From: Bryopsis sp. KO-2023
Lineage: Eukaryota; Chlorophyta; Ulvophyceae; Bryopsidales; Bryopsidaceae
Assembly: GCA_030272585.1 (NCBI GenBank)
Contig: BSYQ01000002.1
Span: forward strand, 558,001 to 622,000
Direction of reading: 5' to 3'
DNA: 64,000 bases
The notes below the pieces were generated by a model. That model was given only the letters and a program-made list of their open reading frames with translations, did not search any database and was not told the DNA's origin. The translations under genes and the position numbers were made by a program. Shown piece by piece: positions 21,201 through 30,500 of this stretch. Within the stretch, counting starts at the first letter, position 1. Each line of letters starts with the position of its first letter.

Positions 21201-22298
21201 TCACGTGGGTTCACCGCCATCGCGGTATTTGTTGATCGGTTAACCAAGTACGTTCGCTTCGCACCCTGCACCAAGGAAATAACCGCCCCGGAATATGCTA
21301 AGTTGTTTGTGGACAACATCTACAAACACTACGGCCTCCCCAAAGTGATAATTTCCGATCGAGACCCCAGATTCACAAGTTCCTTCTGGCGGTCTTTATT
21401 TTCACTTCTGGGAACCCAACTCCGAATGAGCACAGCCTACCACCCACAAACAGATGGGCAGTCAGAGGTTACTATTCGGGTGTTGGAAGACTTTTTGCGG
21501 CCTTATGTGGAGCGGTATCCAGACCGCTGGGTTGATTTCTTGGCGACAGCGGAATTTGCTGCCAAAACCTCCCGCAATGTGTCAACCGGCTATGCCCCAG
21601 CACATTTGTTGTATGGGCAGCATATGGGCCAAATTACCGTGCAGAAAAAGTTAACGGCGAAAGAAGAGTCCGAAATGGCAACCGAAATGGTGAAACGAAT
21701 GGACGAGCAACTGCAGCAGGCAAAGCAGCAGTATGCAACCGCACAAGAGCGGATGTGTGTCCAAGCGAACAAACGGCGGCGGGAAGTAATCTTCAAAGAA
21801 GGGGATGAAGTTTTGGTGCGGAGTACATTTATTCCGCTGCAATCCTTGCAAAAGATCCCACCAAAAATCCGCCGGAGGTTTGTCGGGCCATTCAAAGTGG
21901 ACAAAGCGATATCCACAGTCGCTTATCGCCTGCAACTACCACCCCATTGGACTATTCATTCTACCTTCCATGTCTCCAAGCTGAAGGCATACAACCGCTT
22001 GTCAGAAGATGATGAGCGGGAGGTGGAACCTCCCGAAGGGGAGTTGGTGGATGGCTCCATTGAATATGAGGTCGAGCGTATTCTGCGGGATCGAGGCACA
22101 CCCAACCGTCGGGAGTACTTGATTCTGTGGAAGGGCTATGATTTGATGGAAGCCACCTGGGAGCCAGAAGCCCACCTGGCCAATGCCAGCGATATCTTGG
22201 CGGAGTATCTCAAAAACCGCACGCGCTTGCCGACCAAAGAGGAAATCCGCTCTAAGCGGGAAGAAAGGCGGACAAGGCGGCGGAAACAACCTCTTTAG
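18189..22298 (+). CDS. Element A pol polyprotein (protease, RT, RNase H, integrase, chromodomain)
   Basis: Domains in order: aspartic protease (core YLDCGATENY), reverse transcriptase (FIDDILVFSN), RNase H (TVITDASGTAYGAVL), integrase with HHCC finger (ending CPVCQRTK) and DDE core (including SDRDPRFTSSFW), and a C-terminal chromodomain (YEVERILRDR to WEPEAHL). The chromodomain places it in the chromovirus branch of Ty3/Gypsy. Protein similarity to the matching parts of element B is high. Confidence 0.93.
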   Translation: MAKRSRRIEETSLHAARRKRARRRRYRHRRRQKLRESRAREREGNKKTEKESKRNPAQRAENPLMSTKLGDKERMDDSSTVILSTSGRELAESVGSVHEDSGSSSGDSNLESVPPCGEKQASEGSVKSLDRTSPRVPSDADAREASDRKKQPGVEGGDYLQDSFNPLVNNHHLKFMGYELKGRIGGVSISAYLDCGATENYVAQKLVDRLGLEFSSCNKTVSLANGSVCNVDKRCGNINLQLGKYKTQFSADVFPHLTYDIVLGLPWLIANNPSIDFAQGTINIRQGQGWITVPVKERPTDYLQLANETTPLITHKNIFRYIKKQTESTDSLAYLVVVRESDPTDSNHLMQYPYEGVTVDNLQTSAGTNTPQETEVPKLLHDQMHPDIRSVVEEYSHIFPKDLPPGIPPVRKGHEFKIDLEDESMSPIHRPLYKLSPAELDEVRTQVDYLLEQRKIRPSESPWGAPILFVPKKDGGLRMCVDYRWINHYTIKNRNPLPLPEELMDRLAKAKIYTKIDLRSGYWQFPVRPKDTPKTAFRTRYGHFEFLVCPFGMSNCPAQFQTMVQDLLGEFLDHFVVVFIDDILVFSNSVEEHVDHLKQVFERLHKHKLYAKASKCEVGVSETDYLGYHLSGKGLQPMNDKVRAIQEWKELSSVGDVRSFLGMVSYYRKFIPEFARIAGPLHDLIKKNHVWTWGPIQREAFSKLKQKITRTPILLLPDPLLGYTVITDASGTAYGAVLCQDHGKGLQPIAYLSRRLKPAETRYSAYERELGAVAYALSQWRHYLEGAPGEVTVMTDHQPITHFMTQAKMSRTQSRWYTSGYFDSIGPKIVYVPGKANVLADALSRSLPDSQDQIHALSARVVDEADAWKTAIAADQKLQAEVTKIQAGKPTKLSFEDGWLYYQATPTSDKVLVVPNGYRKKVMGEFHDVPSAGHAGAARTSDVLQRYYWWKGVGKDVQAYVRTCPVCQRTKADTTKQKGLLHPLPIPTTKWERITTDLVTDLPKSRGFTAIAVFVDRLTKYVRFAPCTKEITAPEYAKLFVDNIYKHYGLPKVIISDRDPRFTSSFWRSLFSLLGTQLRMSTAYHPQTDGQSEVTIRVLEDFLRPYVERYPDRWVDFLATAEFAAKTSRNVSTGYAPAHLLYGQHMGQITVQKKLTAKEESEMATEMVKRMDEQLQQAKQQYATAQERMCVQANKRRREVIFKEGDEVLVRSTFIPLQSLQKIPPKIRRRFVGPFKVDKAISTVAYRLQLPPHWTIHSTFHVSKLKAYNRLSEDDEREVEPPEGELVDGSIEYEVERILRDRGTPNRREYLILWKGYDLMEATWEPEAHLANASDILAEYLKNRTRLPTKEEIRSKREERRTRRRKQPL

Positions 22299-22618
22299 AT
22301 GATACAGGTTGATATGGGGAAGGGAACGATGGTTACTGAGTTGGTATCAGTTCACCCATAATCAAATACATCTAAGAGCGAGCTACAGAGAGCTGAGTCA
22401 AGATAGCGAGGGTAATATCAAAGCGGGCTAGAACCTTGGATGAGACGACACTCAGTAGAGGAAGTCTTCCATCAGTGACAAGTGAGTGACTCTATCACTT
22501 GTATAAACTAGCTAGGCTGCAACCCTCCAGCCCTATTTCGTCAAAAGTTTACGCCGAGCGCACTGAACCTTCAGAAGCAACCGCCACCAAAGCAAAACAT
22601 TGAGAACATTTGCGTAAA

Positions 22619-24487
22619 ATGTCTGGAACATCAGACCATTTGGAGCGACTCCGTCAGCAGAGGGATGAGTGGAAAACAAAGGCAGAGGCCTTGGAAACGG
22701 AGCTCGCAGAAGCCTTAGAATCTGGAACTGAGGCGGTGGAATCACATGCAAATGTGGCGGCGGATTACGAAAAGTTACACAAGAAGCTTCAGGAGGGTGT
22801 GACAAAAAGAGATGAGCAGGAGGCGGAAATCTGTGAGCTGGCGGCGGAACTCCGGGAAACAAAGGAGGAAAGGGCGGCGGAAAAAACTAAGCTGGAAGCG
22901 GATTGGACAGATCGATACCGGGCTCTTCAACAGCAGTTGAGTGACGCTCAAGTGAAAGCCCGTGGTGCGGAAGCGGACCTCAAGACCATCAAACGAGAGT
23001 TATCCGCAAAAGAGGAAGAAAATTCCGCAAAAGATCAAATAATTTCCGCGCGGGATCAAGAAATTTCCGCAAAGACAAAGGAAATCAACCAGCTGACCAC
23101 CGATCTAGCCCTCTCCCGGAAAACAGCCACCAAAGCTCAGGCGGATACTGAATGGTATCACAAGGAAAACAAGCAGCTCATCAGCGAGGCAGAGAAACGC
23201 TACAAGCACCTCGTCACGGTCCAAAAAGAGTTGGCAGCCACAAAAGCCGCTCTCGCCAAGGCGGAAAAAGGAGACGATTTCTGCAGCAGCACGACCGCCC
23301 GTGTGTTGATGTCAGAACTCGTGGCGTCCAAAGTTGAGGTCAGCCGGCTTCGAGCCAGCCTCATGGACATTCCGCAGTCACTCGCGAGCTTCTCACACGG
23401 ACTCGTGGGAGTACGCCTGGACACCGCGAAAACGCAGGCGCAATTGGTGAGAGATGGCCGGATAAAAGATCAGGTCGACATGCATAAGGTCAAGGAGATC
23501 ACCATCACAAACGTGGACCTTACGAAGGCGCACAACTTGGACCAAGTGAACGACTGGTTGAGCCGGATAGACGGGGCAGCGGAAAATATCTCACAGCAGT
23601 TGGCGAAACCACCCCAGAGTTCCCTTGACGATGACGACAACGAAGAGGTCATAGCGGAAGAACCGACAGGTTCAAAACCACCGCTGAGCGCGGAGGACGC
23701 ACAAACAAAAGCACTCGTCAAAGCAGCAATGCTCAAAGCACTTGCGGAGAAAAAGAAAGCAGCCGCGGAGAAAAAGGCGACCGCGGAAAAACAACAGGCG
23801 GACGCGGAGAAAACACATGCGGAGAAAAAGGCGGCTGCGGAAAAACAAAAGGCGGACGCGGAGAAAACACACGCGGACGCGGGAAAACAAAAGAAGGCGG
23901 ACGCGGAGAAAAAGACAACCGCCGAAACCAAGAAAGGGGAGCCGTCGACTCAGGCGGATGCGGAAAAAGTGAAGGAAGCGAACAAAAAGGGCGCGGAGAA
24001 AAGCACCAAGCGGGGGAAGAAACGCACACGTGCGCAGGACGCGAAAGAGTTGCGTGCAGCGCTCAAGAAGATCAAAGGCACGCACGATCCAGCACTCGCG
24101 GGAACGAAGTGCTATTACTGCGCGGGAACGCAACATGGTGTCGGGGTAAAAACCAGTTGTGGGGCACACTACGTTTGCCCTACACACTGGCCCTATCATC
24201 ATGTAATGGATCGGGTCATCAATCGGTGGCTCGCGGATAAAAGTATCCGGCCGCTCGATATGACCGCGGAGCATCTTCGCCTCGGAAAACGTGCGGAGGA
24301 TTTTCTTCCGCTCCCATCGCTTCCACCCCCGGATGCCACTGATCAGCTCACCTTACCATGTCAGGTGTGTCGGGTCAAATCCGCAGCCTTCCCTTCGAAA
24401 ACCGGTGTCAAGGAGCTTGGATCCCGGCTGACATACATCCTACGAACGATGTGGGATCTCGAGGGCTTGGACTCGGATTCCGCGTAA
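22619..24487 (+). CDS. Element A third ORF: coiled-coil protein with Cys/His module
   Basis: About 622 residues between pol and the 3' LTR, in sense orientation. The N-terminal two thirds are coiled coil; then comes an Ala/Lys/Glu repeat (AEKKAAAEKQ types), a basic patch (KRGKKRTRAQD), and a C-terminal module with CYYC, CGAHYVCPTHW and CQVC, likely zinc-binding. A homologue with the same Cys/His pattern (CYHC, CQSHFVCPKHW) is in element B, but it is far more diverged than gag or pol. Chromoviruses normally end coding with pol. Function unknown: it has no signal peptide or membrane segment, so nothing suggests an envelope. Confidence 0.8.
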   Translation: MSGTSDHLERLRQQRDEWKTKAEALETELAEALESGTEAVESHANVAADYEKLHKKLQEGVTKRDEQEAEICELAAELRETKEERAAEKTKLEADWTDRYRALQQQLSDAQVKARGAEADLKTIKRELSAKEEENSAKDQIISARDQEISAKTKEINQLTTDLALSRKTATKAQADTEWYHKENKQLISEAEKRYKHLVTVQKELAATKAALAKAEKGDDFCSSTTARVLMSELVASKVEVSRLRASLMDIPQSLASFSHGLVGVRLDTAKTQAQLVRDGRIKDQVDMHKVKEITITNVDLTKAHNLDQVNDWLSRIDGAAENISQQLAKPPQSSLDDDDNEEVIAEEPTGSKPPLSAEDAQTKALVKAAMLKALAEKKKAAAEKKATAEKQQADAEKTHAEKKAAAEKQKADAEKTHADAGKQKKADAEKKTTAETKKGEPSTQADAEKVKEANKKGAEKSTKRGKKRTRAQDAKELRAALKKIKGTHDPALAGTKCYYCAGTQHGVGVKTSCGAHYVCPTHWPYHHVMDRVINRWLADKSIRPLDMTAEHLRLGKRAEDFLPLPSLPPPDATDQLTLPCQVCRVKSAAFPSKTGVKELGSRLTYILRTMWDLEGLDSDSA

Positions 24488-24667
24488 GCAAGCGGAATTC
24501 ATCGACAGAGTGAGAGAGAGAGAGAGAGCCAGAGCCAGAGATTCAGAGCCGGACAGCGACAGTTTTTCCTTGGGGGTTTTTCGTTCTTTTCTTTTCTTTT
24601 CTTTTTCTTTCCTTTTGGGTTCTTCTACGGGTGTGGCGACCCTGTGGGGGGGGGGGGGGGGAGTAGT

Positions 24668-24839
24668 TGATACGTTGTCGCACTCATTTTGCAGTACGAG
24701 TGTGTAGTACGGGTTAGTACGGGTTCTAGGGGTTAAGTTCAGAGAGAACAACTTGTAAATTAATTCTCTGGTTTGTAGTGTGTGTGACCCCAGTCTCAAC
24801 CTCAGCAACGACTTCACTAAAACCTACAGGGACCTAACA
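24668..24839 (+). repeat. Element A 3' LTR
   Basis: Same 172 bases as 14578-14749 apart from one substitution, preceded by a G-rich polypurine tract. Confidence 0.92.
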
Positions 24840-25138
24840 ACAAGAAGTGACACACCACAAAATGGAGCATAAATATACACACAGAGGTCGTTTAACATTG
24901 CACAGAGAATGAAACACATCGTCTACCAATGCTGAAACATCGCACATTATAAGGTCTTTGACGACTTCACAAAATTAGCCACAAACCACACAGAGTGTTA
25001 CATCGCATAAATCTAAAAGGTAGCGCACAAAAATGCTAAAACATTGCAGTAACTAACTAGACTATCCCAATCGCATAACAATAGTTTTTCATCACCACCT
25101 CAAAATGCACAAAAAGTTAACTACAACGCATGTGTTAC

Positions 25139-26343
25139 CTGCTCTCTTTCACGACGTCCCAGCAGTTCGTGCACATCACATACGCAAACTTCGACAGCTT
25201 GGAAACCCTCATAATTGTCTTGAACCTCGCCCACGTTCGAGGCATGCGACTGTTTGGCGCTATTGCACATAGCAGTCTCAACAATGCCTCAAACGTGGCT
25301 CGCGTCATGCCCGAGGTCGTTTTCAGAGTGTACAAAATATACAACACCTACATTGTATAAAGGTTCGTTTACATCGTACACAAACTCAAACACATCGTGT
25401 AAGGGTCTTGAAACAATTCAATAGCATTCGTAATAATTCACATCGCATACATTCCGATACACATCGTATATAGTCAATAACACATCGCATGTACTCCTCT
25501 TGTTAAAAGTTACACAACACCGACTCGGTATTACCGAGCAATACCGCGAGAACACCCGGACACCGCACGAAGTAAAACATACATCACACATGTCATCCAC
25601 ACCTGAAGGAGGGACAATGTGCAACCGGCGTATAGAGGGTCTCTCAAACTGTCGAGATCCACCTCTTCTTCCTCGTCTTCCTCGTCTTCCCCGTCTTCCT
25701 CGTCTTCTTCTTCGTCTTCCTCCTCCTCCTCCTCCTTCCCTTTCTCTCCCTCCTCGTGCTCGTCTACAGCAACACCACCGTTATGTGCGATATCCACGTC
25801 GCTGTGGGCGATGTCATACGAACCATCTGCGATGTCAACAGTAACATCGCACCTGATTCGTACTTCGGAGCTATTCTCCCTCTTTTAGAGTATCACAACC
25901 CGTAGAGAACCCACAACCACCCACGCAAGACGTTTCACTCACCAGCGGTTCCTTCATTTACGTCAACAGAGTCACCATCATCTTCGTACTCTTCCCCACC
26001 CTCCTCTTGTTCTCTGTTTTCGATGTTCATATCGTCGTGTGCGATGTCCCCGTCCCCTTGTGCAACTGTCGCGTCTTTCTCTGGTTTATCCTCTACGCAT
26101 CGCACACGGTTCATTTCAGAACGCCCCGAAGCTCGAAAACATTGCACAAAAACAGAATAACATCGCATTTCACTCACGCTCAATCCACTGGCGGACGATC
26201 TCGTGGAGACGTTCGACACTCCGACATTCTTTTTTATGAGATATCCAAGTGGTTTTGCACCCAATTCGTCGCCCACACGCAGGACAAGAGCTGTTTTTCG
26301 ACCTTCTTCTAAAATGAGCGTAGCCGCCACCAGGAGGAGCCAT
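25139..26343 (-). CDS. CACTA transposase-like N-terminal fragment (zinc finger, acidic region), four exons
   Basis: Exons 26343-26178, 26092-25943, 25826-25603 and 25347-25139; phases agree at every junction and donors are GTGAGT, GTGAGT, GTGTGG and GTAACA. Exon 1 starts MAPPGGGYAHF and holds a C2HC finger (CPACGRRIGCKTTWISHKKEC-type spacing, residues 20-40). Exons 2-3 are acidic with repeated DIAH words and a long Glu/Asp run. Exon 4 has FEALLRLLCAIAPNSRMPRT, then YVMCTNCWDVV. This order (finger, acidic stretch, helical block, C-x2-C) resembles the N-terminus of EnSpm/CACTA transposase proteins, from memory of that family. The gene runs into 300 bases of subterminal repeats and then element A, so it is truncated. 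Confidence 0.5.
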
Positions 26344-26446
26344 AATTGCAGAATATCAGAAAATCAAAGTTCGCTCCTGAATTTCGATTAAGCTTGCGGT
26401 GTTTTTTGGTATCCGTACAACTGCTGATTTTGGAAAACAGCCTTTT

Positions 26447-26638
26447 TTAAGGTAATAAATTTCGTTTCCAGAGGTCACATCGTCGAGTGAGTGGTTTTGC
26501 TGGTGGTTTTGCTGGTGGTTTTGCTGGCGGTTTTGCTTCTCGCTCCTTCACAGTTCTAAATTCCAACGTGGGTATATTATTGTCAAACAAGGCGAGTTTC
26601 AGAAGACTTATCCCTTTTCGTGCACTCGATCTTGACAT
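26447..26638 (-). CDS. Small ORF with PPAK repeats, doubtful
   Basis: 63 codons from ATG 26638 (MSRSSARKGISLLKLALFDN) ending in tandem 12-base repeats that give PPAKPPAKPPAKP. It lies between the two transposon genes on the same strand. No homologue recognised; it could be an unspliced exon or chance. The rest of 26640-27540 shows no gene. Confidence 0.25.
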   Translation of the reverse strand: MSRSSARKGISLLKLALFDNNIPTLEFRTVKEREAKPPAKPPAKPPAKPLTRRCDLWKRNLLP

Positions 26639-27541
26639 TCAAGAGGTATGCTGAACCATTGCTTGTGTCGGGATGGTACTATTTGTGTTCGATTTTGCAT
26701 CAGAGCTCAGTGCCTATGTAGACATTCTCTGTATATTGAGAATGAATGTTGCCCCGTCAAACAAAGAGTTCACGAGCAATTTCAGATTGTTTGAACTGAA
26801 GGGAAAAAGGCAATGAGGGGCCAGGAGTTTCAAAGAAGAATTTTACTGAAAGGGATCAGCAGCTTTCATGGCAAAGAAGCACCACAGTGTCGGGTGCGAT
26901 GGTTTAAAGTTATATTTAACAAAAGTTTTCCTCCTTTTTGCGTGTGTTTTTTAAAGGGGAATGGACACACCATGTTTCTACATCCTTCAAATCAATACAT
27001 GCTTCAGCACGAGCTCCCTTGTGCTAGGTCTACATACTTCACAGAAACAAGGCTAGAGAAACTGTGCCCTCTCTCAAGGGACACAAACTGGATGTAGGAG
27101 AGTGGGGAATTCTGCTGCCTTCGAAAGGAACTAAATTTCAGGCGATTTTGAAGATTCTTCAGCTTCTGCAGATACAAGGGGAATGCTTCTGTGGGCACTA
27201 TGTCCAGATTTTTTTCGATTCATGTTTGTAAGGATTGATTTGTAACTTTGGTGAGAAGATGAAGGAGGTTGGAGCAAAATTGGCCTGGATTCCGGGGGGG
27301 AAGGGGAGATCTTTAGAGGACTACGCTTTGTTAGATTTTTGCTGTGTTCTGGTGGAAGGATCATAGGGTGTTTGTTTTGCACTTTTTAAGAAATTTGGTC
27401 GACTTCCTGACTTTCTCCTGATTTCACATCATCACACAAAGGGGAACAGACACACGCACATCGAAAACAAAAATTCGTTACAGCTCACCAAAAAAAAATG
27501 AAAGGAGCTTTACCGAAAGAGAAACCTGTCACCACCCCTTT

Positions 27542-30500
27542 TCACTTTCTCCCTTGCGTCTTGCGCTTTTTCTGAACCCCCTTTTTGTTCTTCTCCTTGT
27601 CTGTCCTCGACCTCTTCTTCTCTGCCTCCCTCTCCGGCCTCCTCAAGCCCTTGCCTCGCTTGTACAAAGTCGCCTTCCCCTCGACCCCTCTCTCATTCCC
27701 CGGGGGGGGATCCGACTCATCATGTTGGGGCCTCTTTACCAGCAACTCGCGCTCAAGGCGATCCATAATGGGACCCATATCTGGGCTACTGGGCTTGCGG
27801 ATCTGAGAACCACCAGCAGCACGCGTAATGGGCTTGCGGATCTGAGAACCACCAGCAGCACGTGTAATGGGCTTGCGGATCTGAGAACCACCAGCAGCAC
27901 GCGTAATGGGCTTGCGGATCTGAGAACCACCAGTCGCAAGAGAAACGATACTGGGCTTGCGGATCCGAGAACCACCAGTAGCAAGAGAAACGGGTGTGGG
28001 CAACTGTTAGGCCCTGTTTAGCTAGGCTTTCACTGGGAGGTTGTATGCACACTTGAGTTTGAGAAACGAGTGAACAGGGGTGAAACTCGACACTCAGAGA
28101 TAATTAATTTTTACAAGTTCTCTCTGAACTTAACACCCTAGAACCCGAATACCCGTACCACGACTGTACTACAATTCTAAACGTTCGTATCAACTACTCC
28201 CCCCCCCCCCCCCAAAGGGTGTCCTCACCCTTGTGCGGCAACACACGAAAAAGAAAATCCCAAAAGTCAATCAACAGAAAAAGTCCAACTCACACTCAGC
28301 CCACTACCAACTCCCGAAACCACTGTCTCTCGCTTGGTCAGTCTCTAGTCGGCTTCAGCAGTCGGCTTGGCTTGGTCCAACAGTACCGCCGCCACCAGCA
28401 ACATCAGAGTCAATGTCTGAGTCAATATCCTGCTCTGGATCCCACATCTCATGAAGGATTGTCGTCATCGTCGACCGGAGAGCCTTCGTGCTCGAGCCGG
28501 AAGGAAATCCACATTTGCGGATATTCCAAATTTGGCATGGAACAACCAAAGTGTCGATGGCGTCGGCTGGTGGTGGTGGTGCAAGGGGAAGGAAGTCCGG
28601 CATTCGCTTGCCGAGATGCAGTTCCGTCACAGTCATGTTTAGCGGAACCACAGACTTGTCGTCCTTCCATCGCTGGATCATTCTTTCCGTCACCTGGTGT
28701 CTGGTCCAATGTTTGGGGCACACAAAGTGGGACTGACAATCTGCAGGAATTCCCACATGCAGTTGTCGTCCTGCACAATGATAACAAGTGCGGCCCAACA
28801 ACCGAGGATCACCATTTGCCTTGTGACGTTTGAGCAGCGTTTCCTCCAACTCCTTCGCAATCTTTGATGGACGCATTCTCTTGCGGGTCGGCGTCTTGAT
28901 TGGCTTGGGCTTGGGCTTGATATCGTCCGTCTTAGCTTTGTCGGCTGCTGCTTTGTCGGATTTCAACTTGTCGGCTGCAGCTTTGTCGGACTTAGCTTTG
29001 TCGGACTTCACTTTGTCGGCCAAAAGAATGTCGGCCGCTGCCTTGGCTGCCTCCGCAGCTTCCTCGTCGCTGAGCTCAGTGACGGATGTGCGAAGTTTTT
29101 TGGGCATGGTATCTTACTCTCGTAAGTTTATACCAGAGTTTGCTCGAATTGCAGGACCCTTGCATGATCTCATCAAAAAGAATCATGTGTGGACGTGGGG
29201 ACCTCTGCAACGGGAAGCCTTCGGCAAACTCAAGGAAAAGATTACCCGCACACCGATCCTTCTCCTACCCGATTCGCTGCTCAAGTACACCGTAATAACG
29301 GACGCATCAGGGACTGCATATGGAGCAGTTTTGTGTCAGGACCATGGAAAGGGGCTACAACCAATAGCTTACCTTTCAAGACGACTAAAACCAGCTGAGA
29401 CACGATATTCCGCTTACGAGCGAGAGCTGGGGGCTATAGCATATGCGCTTAGCCAATGGCGACATTACCTCGAAGGAGCGCCTGGGGAGGTTACGGTTAT
29501 GACGGACCATCAGCCGTTAACCTACTTCATGACCCAAGCAACAATGTCGCGGACCCAAGCCCGATGGTGGAGGTCAGGGTTTTTTGATTCCATAGGTCCA
29601 ACAATCGTCTATGTTCCTGGCAAAGCCAACGTTTTGGCGGATGCGTTATCCCGAAGCCTTCCTGATGCTAAGGATCAAATTCATGCTTTGTCGACCTGGG
29701 TGGTAGATGAAGCGGATGCATGGAAGACCGCTATTGCAGAAGATCAAAAACTGCAAGCGGAAGTCAAGAAAATCCAAGAGGGTAAACCCACGAAACTTTC
29801 TCTAGAGGATGGCTGGTTGTATTATCAAGCAACTCCCACCTCAGACAAAGTATTAGTGGTACCGAACGGATACCAGGAAAAGGTGATGGGGGAATTCCAT
29901 GATGTGCCGAGTGCCGGCCATGCAGGCGCGGCCCGCACCATGGATGTGCTGAAGCGCTACTATTGGTGGAAAGGAGTTGGCAAGGATGTTCAAGCATATG
30001 TGCGGACATGTCCTGTCTGTCAGCGGACGAAAGCTGATACGACAAAGCAAAAAGGACTTTTGCAGCCACTCCCAATTCCGTCAGCAAAGTGGGAACAGAT
30101 TACCACTGACCTCGTGACTGATTTACCAAAGTCACATGGGTTTACCGCCATTGCGGTATTTGTTGATCGGTTAACCAAGTACGTTCGCTTTGCACCGTGC
30201 ACCAAGGAAATAACCGCCCCAGAATATGCGAAGTTGTTTGTGGACAAAATCTACAAACACTATGGCCTTCCCAAAGTGATCATCTCAGATCGTGACCCCA
30301 GATTCACAAGTTCCTTCTGGAGGTCGATGTTTTCACTGTTGGGAACCCAACTCCGAATGAGCACCGCCTATCATCCACAAACGGATGGGCAGTCTGAAGT
30401 AACAATTCGGGTGTTGGAGGATTTCTTGCGGCCTTTTGTGGAACGGTACCCAGACCGTTGGGTAGAGTTTTTGGCGACAGCAGAATTCGCTGCCAACAAC

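Larger units (their letters stand above)
14578..24839 (+). mobile_element. Element A: Ty3/Gypsy chromovirus, looks whole and young
   Basis: LTR retrotransposon of about 10.3 kb with 172-base LTRs (TG...CA). Parts in order: LTR, primer-binding site (CTGGTTTCGGAGCC, directly after the LTR), gag-like ORF, pol ORF with C-terminal chromodomain, a third ORF, a G-rich polypurine tract (about 24645-24667) and LTR. The LTRs differ at one site of 172, so insertion is recent. It looks whole. I find no target-site duplication: flanks are GAATG and ACAAG. The left flank is a CACTA end of one subfamily and the right flank belongs to another, suggesting recombination between two element copies. Confidence 0.92.

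Noticed and set aside
27736-28052. Other-frame repeat ORFs (VVLRSASP and WWFSDPQAHY types)
   Set aside because: Shadows of the 39-base minisatellite; only the GGSQIRKP frame connects to the acidic exon across the insertion site.
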